Below, piece after piece: positions 28,923 through 38,427 of a stretch of 64,000 nucleotides of DNA. The stretch is from NCBI RefSeq assembly GCF_025562755.1, contig NZ_CP103300.1, positions 6,202,501-6,266,500 of the forward strand. The letters are read 5' to 3'. Made by a program: the position numbers and the translations under genes. The stretch's first letter is position 1, and each line of letters begins with the position of its first letter. This DNA comes from Endozoicomonas euniceicola. Its GTDB lineage: Bacteria > Pseudomonadota > Gammaproteobacteria > Pseudomonadales > Endozoicomonadaceae. Under the pieces are notes generated by a model. That model saw nothing but the letters and a program-made list of their open reading frames with translations. It did not search any database and had not been told where the DNA came from.

Positions 28923-31529
28923 ATGGTAAATTCTAAAGATAAGACTGACGTACATCTTTCTAAACACACCCCCATGATGCAGCAATACCTGCGCATCAAA
29001 CAGCAGCACCGGGATCACCTGGTCTTTTATCGTATGGGGGATTTTTATGAACTGTTTTACGACGATGCCAAAAAAGCGGCCCGACTGCTCGACATTACCC
29101 TGACCGCCCGGGGGCAATCCGGTGGCGAGCCTATTCCTATGGCGGGCATTCCCTACCACGCCGCTGAAGGTTATCTGGCCCGGCTGGTGCGCCTCCGTGT
29201 CTCGGTAGCTATCTGCGAACAGGTGGGTGACCCGGCCACCAGCAAAGGGCCGGTAGAGCGCAAAGTTATGCGTATTCTGACACCGGGCACCGTCAGTGAT
29301 GAAGCGTTGCTGGATGATCGTCAGGATAACCTGCTGACCGCCGTGAACCACCATGACCACCTTTATGGCATTGCCACGCTGGATATCAGCAGTGGTCAAT
29401 TTACCGTATTGGAAGTCAGGGATGAAGAAGCCCTGCTGGCAGAAATCGAACGCCTCAGCCCCGCAGAGATTCTGGTCAACGATGAACATTCATGGCCTGA
29501 AAGCGTTACAGCTCGCCCCGGCACCATTAAACGCCCACCCTGGGATTTTGACCTGGAAACCGCCGTTGAGCAGCTGACACGTCAGTTTCAAACCAAAAAT
29601 CTGCAAGGCTTTGGCTGCGATAAACTCTCGGTAGCCATAGAGTCCGCGGGCTGCCTGCTGCAATATGCCAAAGAGACTCAGCGTACCGCCCTGCCCCATA
29701 TTCGTGGCCTTCAACTGGAAAACCGTGAAGACAGCGTGGTACTGGATGCCGCCAGTCGCAAGAACCTGGAACTGACCACCAATCTGTCCGGTGGTCGGGA
29801 TCATACCCTGATGTCGGTACTGGATCATACCTCTACCGCCATGGGCAGTCGCCTTCTGGGGCGATGGATCAACCGCCCCCTCCGCGACCTTAAAAAACTT
29901 CAGGATCGTCAGGACAGTATTGAGACACTGAAGCAGGGTTTCTACTTTGAAACCCTGCAACCCGTACTGAAAGGCATTGGTGATATTGAACGGATTCTGG
30001 CAAGGGTGGCTCTGAAGTCAGCCCGTCCAAGAGACCTTGCCCGACTCCGTGACGCTTTTCTGCAACTGCCTGAACTGCAGGATATTCTGCGTACCATTGA
30101 CAGCGAAGCCATTCACAATCTGTCTGCCATCATCAGTGAACACCCACAACTGGCAGGCCTGCTCGATAGTGCCATCATTGAAAATCCACCGGTAGTGATC
30201 CGGGACGGCGGTGTTATTGCAACTGGTTACGATGCGGAGCTGGATGAATTTCGTGCGCTCAGTGAAAACGCAGGGGACTACCTGGTTCAGCTGGAACAGA
30301 GAGAGCGGGAACGTTCAGGGCTTGCCAGCCTGAAAGTGGGTTATAATCGTGTCCACGGTTACTACATAGAGTTAAGTCGTCGTGAGTCAGACGATGCCCC
30401 GGTAGAATACATTCGTCGTCAAACCCTGAAAAACGTCGAACGCTTTATTACACCGGAACTGAAAGAGTTTGAAGACAAGGCGCTATCGAGCAAAAGCCGC
30501 GCCCTGAGCCGGGAAAAAGCGTTGTATGATGAACTGCTCGATAAGCTGGTTGAAGCACTGGGCCCCATGCAGGAAACAGCAATGGGACTGGCGGAACTGG
30601 ACGTATTGACCAACCTGGCAGAACGTGCGGAGTCACTCAATTTTTGTAAACCGGAGCTGACACCGGCACCGGGTATCGCCATCGAAGAAGGCCGTCACCC
30701 GGTGGTTGAGCAGGTGCTGGATGAACCTTTTGTCGCCAACAGCGTCCACTTCAACCATCAGCGTCGTATGCTGGTCATCACCGGTCCTAACATGGGTGGT
30801 AAATCCACCTATATGCGCCAGACCGCCCTGATTGTGCTGATGGCGCATGTGGGCAGTTTCGTACCCGCCAGCAGGGCAAAAATAGGCGTTGTTGACCGTA
30901 TCTTTACCCGTATTGGTTCTTCTGACGATCTGGCCGGTGGTCGTTCAACCTTTATGGTGGAAATGACAGAAACCGCTAATATTCTACACAACGCCACCGA
31001 GAGCAGCCTGGTTCTGATGGACGAAGTGGGACGCGGCACCAGTACCTTTGACGGCTTGTCCCTGGCCTGGTCCTGTGCTCATTACCTTGCGGATTCGGTG
31101 AAGGCCTTTACCCTGTTTGCTACTCACTATTTTGAGCTGACCCAGCTACCAGATGAATGCGACACCGTTGTCAACGTTCATCTGAACGCTACCGAACACG
31201 ACGATCGTATAGTATTTTTACATGCGGTGCAGGAAGGGCCAGCCAGCCAGAGTTATGGTTTACAGGTTGCCCAGTTAGCCGGTGTACCAAGGCATGTGGT
31301 GAATCAGGCCAAAACCAAACTGGCACAGTTGGAGCAAACGCCTTCGAGTCAGGTATCAACTTTACAGTCGGTAGCCAATGTTGTTGAGGAACAACCGCTA
31401 CAGAGTGATCTGTTTGCCACGGCACAGCCTCATCCGGCTGTTGACCGGCTGGGCGAAATCAATCCTGATGAAATTTCACCGCGACAGGCGCTGGATCTGA
31501 TCTATGATCTGAAAAGCCTGACAAAATAA
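28923..31529 (+). CDS. mutS: DNA mismatch repair protein MutS
   Basis: 868 residues (E. coli 853). It recognises mismatches and starts methyl-directed repair with MutL. The mismatch-binding motif FYRMGDFYELF is near residue 37, followed by connector, lever and clamp domains. The ATPase has Walker A TGPNMGGKST near 620, Walker B LVLMDEVGRGTSTFDG near 697, and ATHYFELT. The C-terminal beta-clamp/tetramer region SPRQALDLIYDLKSL is intact. The ribosome site is weak (GTGACTTAA before ATG). mutS and fdxA share the strand facing rpoS, as in Pseudomonas. Confidence 0.97.
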   Translation: MVNSKDKTDVHLSKHTPMMQQYLRIKQQHRDHLVFYRMGDFYELFYDDAKKAARLLDITLTARGQSGGEPIPMAGIPYHAAEGYLARLVRLRVSVAICEQVGDPATSKGPVERKVMRILTPGTVSDEALLDDRQDNLLTAVNHHDHLYGIATLDISSGQFTVLEVRDEEALLAEIERLSPAEILVNDEHSWPESVTARPGTIKRPPWDFDLETAVEQLTRQFQTKNLQGFGCDKLSVAIESAGCLLQYAKETQRTALPHIRGLQLENREDSVVLDAASRKNLELTTNLSGGRDHTLMSVLDHTSTAMGSRLLGRWINRPLRDLKKLQDRQDSIETLKQGFYFETLQPVLKGIGDIERILARVALKSARPRDLARLRDAFLQLPELQDILRTIDSEAIHNLSAIISEHPQLAGLLDSAIIENPPVVIRDGGVIATGYDAELDEFRALSENAGDYLVQLEQRERERSGLASLKVGYNRVHGYYIELSRRESDDAPVEYIRRQTLKNVERFITPELKEFEDKALSSKSRALSREKALYDELLDKLVEALGPMQETAMGLAELDVLTNLAERAESLNFCKPELTPAPGIAIEEGRHPVVEQVLDEPFVANSVHFNHQRRMLVITGPNMGGKSTYMRQTALIVLMAHVGSFVPASRAKIGVVDRIFTRIGSSDDLAGGRSTFMVEMTETANILHNATESSLVLMDEVGRGTSTFDGLSLAWSCAHYLADSVKAFTLFATHYFELTQLPDECDTVVNVHLNATEHDDRIVFLHAVQEGPASQSYGLQVAQLAGVPRHVVNQAKTKLAQLEQTPSSQVSTLQSVANVVEEQPLQSDLFATAQPHPAVDRLGEINPDEISPRQALDLIYDLKSLTK

Positions 31530-31735
31530 GCGCTTTAGCTTATAAGGCATCGGTATAGATTTGTTTAAACTATCACCGACTTAACCTACAACCCCGGCCA
31601 TATTGCTGTTAGACTTTGCGCCATTACGGCTATGTGGCCAGCAACAACTTACAACAGTAACGAGTGACAGCAATAAGCAATCGCAACAAGCAAGCGCCGA
31701 TTGCTGTATCAGCCTGAACAAAAGGAGTTTAAACC

Positions 31736-32059
31736 ATGGCTTTCGTAGTGGGTGAAAACTGCATTAAGTGCAAATACACTGACTGTGTAGAAGTATGTCC
31801 GGTAGACTGCTTTTACGAGGGACCCAACTTTCTGGTCATCCACCCGGACGAATGCATAGACTGTGCCCTGTGTGAGCCCGAGTGCCCTGCCAACGCCATT
31901 TTTTCTGAAGACGAAGTGCCCGAAGACCAGCAGGAATTCATTGAACTGAATGCGGTTCTGGCAGATGTCTGGGACAACATCACAGAGAAAAAGGATTCGT
32001 TGCCCGATGCCGACGAGTGGGACGGTGTAAAAGGCAAGCTGGAACACCTGGAGCGTTAA
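31736..32059 (+). CDS. fdxA: Ferredoxin FdxA (7Fe, [3Fe-4S][4Fe-4S])
   Basis: 107 residues with an AAAAGGAG site. Cys spacing CIKCKYTDCVEVCPVDCF followed by CIDCALCEPECP is that of the seven-iron ferredoxins of Azotobacter/Pseudomonas. A C-terminal acidic extension of about 45 residues is typical of the family. It is a small electron carrier, cytoplasmic. It lies 206 bases after mutS, so it probably has its own promoter. Confidence 0.95.
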   Translation: MAFVVGENCIKCKYTDCVEVCPVDCFYEGPNFLVIHPDECIDCALCEPECPANAIFSEDEVPEDQQEFIELNAVLADVWDNITEKKDSLPDADEWDGVKGKLEHLER

Positions 32060-32098
32060 GCCTTTTCACAGGCCAGATGCTTTAGACTTGCCATCATT

Positions 32099-32138
32099 AA
32101 AAAGGCCATGTTCATTTGATTGAACATGGCCTTTTTTG
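32099..32138. terminator. Bidirectional terminator between fdxA and rpoS
   Basis: AAAGGCCATGTTCA and TGAACATGGCCTTT form a perfect 14 bp stem with a six-base loop, with A and T runs on either side, so it can end both converging genes. Confidence 0.9.
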
Positions 32139-32154
32139 TATCAACTGAACTCAC

Positions 32155-33180
32155 CTAACTAAACAATGACTCGCCGGACAAGCCCTGTTTTTCCAGAATA
32201 CTGCGCAAGCGTTTCAGTGCTTCGACCTGTATCTGCCGAACCCTTTCACGAGTCAGTCCAATTTCTTTACCCACTTCCTCCAGTGTGCTGGTTTCATAGC
32301 CTCTCAGACCAAAACGACGGGCGACCACTTCACGCTGCTTTTCAGACAGCTCACCCAGCCATTTATCAAGACTGTCGTTTAAATCCAGATCCTGAAGCAG
32401 TTCGGCCGGATCCGATTCCTTATCGTCAGAAATCGTATCCAGTATGGATTTATCTGAGTCAGGCCCCAGTGGCGTATCGACGGAAGTGACGCGCTCATTC
32501 AGACCCAGCATGCGCTTAACGTCTTCTACCGGCTTATCAAGCAGCTGGGCAATTTCTTCCGGGGTCGGGTCATGATCAAGCTTCTGGGTAAGTTCCCTGG
32601 CTGCACGCAGATAAACGTTCAGCTCCTTGACCACATGGATGGGAAGACGAATGGTACGGGTCTGGTTCATAATGGCCCGTTCAATCGTCTGCCGAATCCA
32701 CCAGGTGGCATAAGTCGAGAACCGGAAGCCACGCTCCGGATCAAACTTTTCAACCGCCCGGATCAGGCCCAGGTTACCTTCTTCGATCAAATCCAGAAGG
32801 GTCAGCCCACGATTAACATAGCGTCGGGAGATTTTCACCACCAGCCGCAGGTTACTCTCAATCATACGTCGACGGCCAGCTTCTACCCCCTTACGGGCCA
32901 GCCGTGCATAATGTACTTCTTCTTCCGGCGTCAACAACGGAGAGAAGCCTATTTCATTCAGGTACAACTGCGTTGCATCAATGGTTTTATAAAAACCATC
33001 ATCATCACGTCGTTGACGGGAATAATCTGTAGTGGAAGCTGCCTTGGTGGTCTTGTTCGCCGCCTCCGGCGCTGTACCGGACCCTAGAAGCCCGATATCC
33101 GACAGATTCTCAATATCATCCTGTCCCTGGGTCAATTCCTCAGTAAAACCTTGCTCTGAGCTATCCCTCTTCGCTGCCAT
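32155..33180 (-). CDS. rpoS: RNA polymerase sigma factor RpoS
   Basis: 341 residues. It directs stationary-phase and general stress transcription. Region 1.2 (DATQLYLNEIGFSPLLTPEEE), region 2 (NLRLVVKISRRYVNRGLTLLDLIEEGNLGLIRAVEKFD and GFRFSTYATWWIRQ), region 3 and region 4 with the helix-turn-helix TLEEVGKEIGLTRERVRQIQ are all present. The acidic N-terminal 50 residues are variable in the family. It follows nlpD, within which rpoS promoters commonly lie in gammaproteobacteria. Confidence 0.97.
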   Translation of the reverse strand: MAAKRDSSEQGFTEELTQGQDDIENLSDIGLLGSGTAPEAANKTTKAASTTDYSRQRRDDDGFYKTIDATQLYLNEIGFSPLLTPEEEVHYARLARKGVEAGRRRMIESNLRLVVKISRRYVNRGLTLLDLIEEGNLGLIRAVEKFDPERGFRFSTYATWWIRQTIERAIMNQTRTIRLPIHVVKELNVYLRAARELTQKLDHDPTPEEIAQLLDKPVEDVKRMLGLNERVTSVDTPLGPDSDKSILDTISDDKESDPAELLQDLDLNDSLDKWLGELSEKQREVVARRFGLRGYETSTLEEVGKEIGLTRERVRQIQVEALKRLRSILEKQGLSGESLFS

Positions 33181-33290
33181 AAGAGTCAGTCCTATCCGAA
33201 AGTCCCACTCTCTGTTGAGCTATGACTGAACCAAACTGTCCGGCCTGCCCAACACCCGTGAGATCCCTCTACAATGCTGTACTTCTTATC

Positions 33291-34094
33291 TCATCGCTTT
33301 GGCAGGAATCGCATGGGGTCGACTGGATTGCCATTACGCCGAATTTCGAAATGCAGCTTAGGCTCTGTAGTTCCTGTAGAACCTATTTCGGCTATCTTCT
33401 GGCCTGCTTTAACTGAGTCTCCCTCACCCACAAGCAACTCCCTGTTATGAGCGTAAGCGCTCAGATAGCTGTTATTGTGCTTCATAATAATCAGCCTGCC
33501 ATAACCAGCCAGATCACTACCTGCGTAGACAACCTCACCGGCTGCAGCTGCCATTACAGGCTCTCCCAAATTGCCGTTGATATCAATCCCTTTATTAACC
33601 GGTCCTGACAACGAGAAACCCTGGATAACATTGCCCTTAGATGGCCAACGCCAGGCGACAGTTCGAGGATTTGAACGGACTACAGGCTTTTTTTTCAGTG
33701 GTGGTTTTTTAACCACTTGCTTTTTGGGCGAAGCAACCGGCTGTCGTGGCGGGGGTGGAGTAGTCGTCCGTTTTTGTTGTTCCAGAGCGATATGCTGACC
33801 TGGGTGAATAATATAGGGGGAACGGATTCCGTTGTTGTCCGCCAGTTCCCGAAAGTCTCTGCCATAGAGCCAGGCTATGGAGTACAAGGTATCTTCCGGC
33901 CTGACAATATGAGTGCCCGATGTCACCCTGGGAGGCGAACGCAGTTCCTTGACGACAACGCTGGATGGATCATGACTGCAGGCAGTCAATCCTATAAACG
34001 CCAGAACAATCAGGCTTATTTTTGAGCAAACACTCAATTTAATTAGAGGATGCTTTGCGAACAAAACCATCGGTGTTATCCCAACATTCGCCAC
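33291..34094 (-). CDS. nlpD: Murein hydrolase activator NlpD (lipoprotein)
   Basis: 267 residues. A signal peptide with lipobox LTAC (lipidated Cys near residue 39) is followed by a LysM domain (HIVRPEDTLYSIAWLYG ... IHPGQHIAL), a Pro/Lys-rich linker and a LytM/M23 domain. The M23 metal ligands are incomplete (NKGIDI in place of HxGxD), as in E. coli NlpD. This fits an activator of the amidase AmiC rather than an enzyme. It is an outer-membrane lipoprotein acting in cell separation. Confidence 0.93.
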   Translation of the reverse strand: MANVGITPMVLFAKHPLIKLSVCSKISLIVLAFIGLTACSHDPSSVVVKELRSPPRVTSGTHIVRPEDTLYSIAWLYGRDFRELADNNGIRSPYIIHPGQHIALEQQKRTTTPPPPRQPVASPKKQVVKKPPLKKKPVVRSNPRTVAWRWPSKGNVIQGFSLSGPVNKGIDINGNLGEPVMAAAAGEVVYAGSDLAGYGRLIIMKHNNSYLSAYAHNRELLVGEGDSVKAGQKIAEIGSTGTTEPKLHFEIRRNGNPVDPMRFLPKR

Positions 34095-34332
34095 GTATGA
34101 TTCACAAGATTTATAACTAAAATAATTTATAAAAAATAAATTTTAAGTCAAAAAAATATATACAAGTTATCGAACTCATCTATATTCCGCTTTTTAAACA
34201 GACCGTCTTTTCAAGGTTCAGGAAAACATTAGTACTCACCTTAGAACGGACGTTCGTTAAGATACACGTCCGCAAATAGTCGCATACTGCGAAGAGCAAG
34301 TCTCTGCTTTTGCAAAACCCTTACGGAAGTAA
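34095..34332. other. AT-rich gene-free stretch upstream of nlpD
   Basis: Very AT-rich from 34100 to 34190; probably holds the nlpD promoter. No gene seen. Confidence 0.4.
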
Positions 34333-34410
34333 TGTTAGCTTTTGGCTTTTGGCTTTTGGCTTTTGGCTGTGCTTACAACCAGCAGCTAACAGCTAACAGC
34401 TAACAGCGGA
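34333..34410. repeat. Hairpin repeat with four TTTTGGC heptamers (copy B)
   Basis: Left arm: four tandem GCTTTTG heptamers. Right arm: AGCTAAC repeated three times and a related unit. They are partly complementary, separated by GTGCTTACAACC. It ends just before the stop codon of the DUF368 gene, as copy A ends at ovoA. Confidence 0.65.
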
Positions 34411-34413
34411 AGA

Positions 34414-35340
34414 CTATCGACGCTTACCAAACCACTCAATAGCCAGGAACATCACTATGGCTGCCCCCATCAGTAGCAGTCCCGGCAGGAAGAAAGCAGG
34501 CTCCCCGGTCAGGGATTCATAGTTGAAAGGTGAAACGTTCATTTCCAGAAAAGGGACTTCTTCACCAGAGCTGTTCACACGGGTTTCCAGCGTCTGCTTC
34601 CAGGGCCAGACTTTGCCAAGAGCCCCCATCATCAAACCGGTTAACAGCGACAGGGCAAGGTCACGGTGCTTGCGTAATAACCAGGACAGAACGTGTGAAA
34701 AACTCAGCAGCCCGACCACGCAACCTGAGGCGAAAATAGTCAGAACCACCAAATCCAGTGTTTTTACGGCCTGTAAAACCGTAGCGTACAAACCCATCAG
34801 CAATAGCAGGAAACTGCCGGATATGCCCGGTAAAATCATGGCACAGATAGCGATCGAGCCGGCAAAAAACAACATCAGCGGTGTAGGGTCAAGACTGGCA
34901 GGCGTCAGGGTGCCAATCATATAAGCAGCCACCGCTGCCAGCACAAACAGTATTCCGCCCGTTATGCTGTACTGACTAACCTGCCGAACCATGTGTAAGC
35001 CGGACACAAGGATAAGTCCAAAGAAAAACGACCAGATCAGCACCGGAAACTCCGCCAGCAGATAGCTGATCAGGTGTGCAAAAGACAGAATACTGATCAG
35101 AATACCGCCGAATACACACACCAGAAAATTGCCGTCTACCTTTTTCCAGCAGGCACCGATACCTTCGTTTTTCAACAGCAACAGCAACGTCGGCGAGAAA
35201 CTGCGCAGAGAATTCAGCAGACGGTCATAAATGCCGGTAATAAAGGCAATGGTGCCACCGGACACACCGGGAACCACATCCGCAGCCCCCATAGCCATGC
35301 CTCTGAGCACCAGCCCAAGAAAATCTGTTTTATCAGACAT
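34414..35340 (-). CDS. DUF368 membrane protein (PopT-type polyprenyl-phosphate translocase)
   Basis: 308 residues with about eight membrane helices. The DUF368 signatures are clear: GMAMGAADVVPGVSGGTIAF near residue 14 and a second, similar GSIAICAMILPGISGSFLLL near 170, pointing to an inverted repeat. DUF368 proteins (PopT) recycle undecaprenyl phosphate across the inner membrane. This activity is known from other species and is inferred here. The gene is inserted between pcm and nlpD in the conserved block. Confidence 0.85.
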   Translation of the reverse strand: MSDKTDFLGLVLRGMAMGAADVVPGVSGGTIAFITGIYDRLLNSLRSFSPTLLLLLKNEGIGACWKKVDGNFLVCVFGGILISILSFAHLISYLLAEFPVLIWSFFFGLILVSGLHMVRQVSQYSITGGILFVLAAVAAYMIGTLTPASLDPTPLMLFFAGSIAICAMILPGISGSFLLLLMGLYATVLQAVKTLDLVVLTIFASGCVVGLLSFSHVLSWLLRKHRDLALSLLTGLMMGALGKVWPWKQTLETRVNSSGEEVPFLEMNVSPFNYESLTGEPAFFLPGLLLMGAAIVMFLAIEWFGKRR

Positions 35341-35416
35341 ATTCCTATAGTCCTGAATAAGCAGGCGTCATGCCGCCTGGATTTAATGAGTTAAAATCTA
35401 TGGTACTTCCGGACTG

Positions 35417-36082
35417 CTACCGAATAACGCCACTCAACATGGGAACAAATCGCACAAGTTCCAGCACTTCCTGACGAAAGGCCTGCCCACGGCGCACCAC
35501 CAGCAACAGATCCTGATGGAAGTCACCCACTGGAATAACCAGACGTCCCCCGTCTTCAGACAACTGCTCCAGCAATTCGACAGGAACCTTACCCGGAGCA
35601 GCTGTCACCATAATGCCATCAAAAGGAGCCCGGCCCGGCCAGCCCATGGTGCCATCGCTCAGCATCAGGTGCGTATTGTACAGCGACAACCGCCGCAGCC
35701 GACTGCGTGCTTTTACCTGTAATGACTGAATCCGCTCCACCGAGTAAACCTGTTTCACAAGGTGAGCCAGTACAGCGGTCTGGTAGCCGGAACCCGTTCC
35801 TATCTCCAGCACCTTGTTCAACGCTCCTCCTGCCAGCAACGCTTCCGTCATCAAGGCAACAATATAGGGCTGAGATATGGTCTGGCTATGACCTATAGGC
35901 AGGGCGGTATCCTCATAGGCCCGCTGTGCCAGTGCCTCATCAACGAAAATATGGCGGGGCACCTCCCGCATGACTTCCAGAACGTCCGAAGAGGTAATTC
36001 CCTGCTGCGCCAGACGATTGATCAGCCGGTCACGAGTTCGGCGGGATGTCATTCCTATTCCCTTCAGTTCTGCATCCCTCAT
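35417..36082 (-). CDS. pcm: Protein-L-isoaspartate O-methyltransferase
   Basis: 221 residues; GGGAGG lies 7 bases before ATG, inside the end of surE. It repairs isoaspartyl residues with SAM. Motifs: VPRHIFVDEALA, SQPYIVALM, the SAM loop VLEIGTGSGYQTAVLA near residue 88, VYSVERI, and DGIMVTAAP. It is coupled to surE, 3 bases apart. Confidence 0.95.
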   Translation of the reverse strand: MRDAELKGIGMTSRRTRDRLINRLAQQGITSSDVLEVMREVPRHIFVDEALAQRAYEDTALPIGHSQTISQPYIVALMTEALLAGGALNKVLEIGTGSGYQTAVLAHLVKQVYSVERIQSLQVKARSRLRRLSLYNTHLMLSDGTMGWPGRAPFDGIMVTAAPGKVPVELLEQLSEDGGRLVIPVGDFHQDLLLVVRRGQAFRQEVLELVRFVPMLSGVIR

Positions 36083-36085
36083 TCT

Positions 36086-36829
36086 TCAGCCTCCCAGCCA
36101 GTGCTGTACCTGAGTCAATGTTGCATGATCCGTCTGGTCATACTGCAACGGCGTCACTGATACATAACCTGTGGCAATAGCATGAAAATCCGTACCGGCT
36201 CCGGCATCCTGCTCTTTACCCACCGGTGGGATCCACCAGGCTTCACGCCCACGGGGATCAGCAACTTTTAATGGCGCGTCGGGTCGCTCACGATGACCCA
36301 GACGAGTCACCTTTATTCCTTTTATATCGTCATAAGAACGATTGGGTACATTGACATTCAGAACTGAACCGGTGGGCAGGTTGAGTTGATCCAGCTTCTG
36401 CACCAGTTCAGACACAACACGCCCCGCTGCGGCAAACCCTTCATCGCTGTCACCACACAGTGATACAGCAATCGCAGGTTTACGCATAAAGCGCCCTTCC
36501 AGCGCGGCTGCCACCGTACCGGAATAAAGTACATCGTCTCCCAGGTTAGCACCGTGATTGATACCAGAAACCACTATATCCGGCTCGATTGAAAGCAGGG
36601 CGTTTACAGCAAGATGTACACAGTCAACCGGAGTGCCATCAATAGCGTAGAAACCATTGTCCTGAAGACTAGGGCGCAGCGGGCGGTCCAGAGTCAAAGC
36701 ACTACTGGTAGCCGAACAGTTACGATCCGGAGCGTATACCGAGCAATGGCCCAGCCCTTTCAAACTTTGATAAAGCGCAGACAGCCCCCTGGCTGTCACG
36801 CCATCGTCATTGCACAGCAGCAGGTTCAA
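36086..36829 (-). CDS. surE: 5'/3'-nucleotidase SurE
   Basis: 247 residues from a TTG start (TTG AAC CTG) with GAGGG upstream; no ATG is near and the next residues are the invariant LLLCNDDG, so TTG is well supported. The catalytic Asp pair is in NDDG, then ALTLDRPL, VSGINHGANLGDDVLYSGTV (metal-binding Asn and Ser) and the conserved DFHAIATGYVSVTPL. It acts on nucleoside monophosphates in stationary phase. It overlaps the end of truD by 23 bases. Confidence 0.95.
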   Translation of the reverse strand: MNLLLCNDDGVTARGLSALYQSLKGLGHCSVYAPDRNCSATSSALTLDRPLRPSLQDNGFYAIDGTPVDCVHLAVNALLSIEPDIVVSGINHGANLGDDVLYSGTVAAALEGRFMRKPAIAVSLCGDSDEGFAAAGRVVSELVQKLDQLNLPTGSVLNVNVPNRSYDDIKGIKVTRLGHRERPDAPLKVADPRGREAWWIPPVGKEQDAGAGTDFHAIATGYVSVTPLQYDQTDHATLTQVQHWLGG

Positions 36830-37868
36830 ACCGATCCCTCTCTTCGCACAGCAGCAGTTCTCTCAATACCGAAGTCGCAAAGCACCCTTTGGGTAGCATA
36901 AAGCTCAGTTGCAAGGTCAGGTCATCCTGCCACTCCCACTGCATTTGACCTGGAATCAGTCGTATGGCTCGCCGTTCCTGCTTCATACGGGCATCTTCCA
37001 GCCCGGATTTCAGAACCGCGTACGGTTCCAGTGCCGCCACTTCCAGCGCCTTGCATTCAGAGTCAGACAGGAGTTCGCCTTCCCCCCAGAGCGGAGCGGT
37101 CAAGACCACCTCACCCCGATGTATTCTCGCCATCAGTTCATCATTATGATCCCTGAGAATCAGACTGCCACTGTCCTGAAATCCAGGTACATCGCCCGTG
37201 ATATAATTCAGCCAGTTATTCTGGTTGACCCGCTCAGAGACAATGCGGTTAAACAGCCAGGAGCGCGCGGCAGACAAATACATTGCGCGTTTATTCTTGT
37301 GCGCCCGGAACTCACCGGCAAACATTTTGATGGCGCGCTCCAGGTTTTCACCCCGTCGCCCAAAGCGCTGTTCGCCAAAATAGCTGGGAACACCTTTGAC
37401 AGCAACGTTATCAAGCAACGTTTCAAGCTGTTCCCGGTCAGCATCGACATTTCTCAGGGTGATGATAAACCGGTTGCCTTTCAATGCACCGGTTTTCAGC
37501 TTACGGCGATGTCGGCTGACCTGCAGGATACGGATATTATCCTCCTGAAAATCACTCCAGCGAGGTTCTTCCATACCCGGCATCCAGACACTAAACCACT
37601 GCCGTGTAACGCCATGACGATCCTTGCGCCCGGCATAGCTCACCGACAGTCGTTTAACTTTGGCAAATCTGGCAAGCCTGCCGGCCACCCAATCCGTATT
37701 TTCACCCTGTTTTTCAACATAGACCAACAAATGCTCCCCTTCGCCATCTGGCTCAAAGGGCAACTGTTCCTCAACAATAAAATCTTCAGGCTGTTCTTTA
37801 AACAGCGCTTTACCAGCAGGGCCACCCCATGCATACGCCCAGTCCATGGGATAGGAAAGATCATTCAT
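36807..37868 (-). CDS. truD: tRNA pseudouridine(13) synthase TruD
   Basis: 353 residues. It converts U13 of tRNA-Glu to pseudouridine. The catalytic Asp is in SYAGRKDRHGVTRQWFSV near residues 78-95, and the TRUD insertion domain follows (GVPSYFGEQRFGRRGENLE, ARSWLFNRIVSER, RDFxx-like SGLEDARMKQERRAIRL). Position between ispF and surE is that seen across gammaproteobacteria. Confidence 0.95.
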   Translation of the reverse strand: MNDLSYPMDWAYAWGGPAGKALFKEQPEDFIVEEQLPFEPDGEGEHLLVYVEKQGENTDWVAGRLARFAKVKRLSVSYAGRKDRHGVTRQWFSVWMPGMEEPRWSDFQEDNIRILQVSRHRRKLKTGALKGNRFIITLRNVDADREQLETLLDNVAVKGVPSYFGEQRFGRRGENLERAIKMFAGEFRAHKNKRAMYLSAARSWLFNRIVSERVNQNNWLNYITGDVPGFQDSGSLILRDHNDELMARIHRGEVVLTAPLWGEGELLSDSECKALEVAALEPYAVLKSGLEDARMKQERRAIRLIPGQMQWEWQDDLTLQLSFMLPKGCFATSVLRELLLCEERDRFEPAAVQ

Positions 37869-37935
37869 TACATCGTCACTTTAAAATAATCACTTCAGGC
37901 AGCGTTTCATTCAGCGTTTCATTCAGCAGAGCACT

Positions 37936-38427
37936 TTATTCAACAGAATGAGGGCTTATCAGAACAACGGCATGGACGGCTATACCTTCCTTACGACCGG
38001 TATAGCCCAGTTTTTCGGTGGTGGTCGCCTTGACGTTGACACAATCTCGCGCGACACCCATATCTTCAGCCAGATGGCGGCACATGGTTTCGATATGCGG
38101 AGCCATCTTTGGTGCCTGAGCCACAATCGTAGAGTCCAGATTAACAACAGCAAACCCTTTCTCTACCAGCAGGCTGACGACATGACGCAATAACTTACGA
38201 CTGTCGATGCCTTTATAAAGCGGGTCGGTATCCGGAAAATGCTGACCAATATCACCCAGGGCAGCCGCCCCCAGAAGGGCATCGGATACTGCGTGCAGCA
38301 GTACATCACCATCTGAGTGTGCCAGCAGTCGCCGGGGGCTGGGAATCTTGACGCCACCCAGAATTATATGATCACCGCCGCCTGTCTCGGCAAAACGGTG
38401 AACGTCAAAACCGTGTCCTATTCGCAT
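37936..38427 (-). CDS. ispF: 2-C-methyl-D-erythritol 2,4-cyclodiphosphate synthase
   Basis: 163 residues; start overlaps the ispD stop (TGATG). It carries out the cyclisation step of the MEP isoprenoid pathway. Zinc and substrate motifs: GHGFDVHRF near the start, LAHSDGDVLLHAVSDALLGAAALGDIG, FPDTDP, and TTTEKLGYTGRKEGI near the end. Normal length. Confidence 0.97.
   Translation of the reverse strand: MRIGHGFDVHRFAETGGGDHIILGGVKIPSPRRLLAHSDGDVLLHAVSDALLGAAALGDIGQHFPDTDPLYKGIDSRKLLRHVVSLLVEKGFAVVNLDSTIVAQAPKMAPHIETMCRHLAEDMGVARDCVNVKATTTEKLGYTGRKEGIAVHAVVLISPHSVE

Noticed and set aside
32060..32154. RsmZ-type small RNA, often found between fdxA and rpoS in Pseudomonas
   Set aside because: The gap is under 100 bases, mostly the shared terminator, with no run of GGA loops.
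36909..37889. Plus-strand 326-codon frame opposite truD
   Set aside because: Antisense to a well-supported gene, no motifs or ribosome site.
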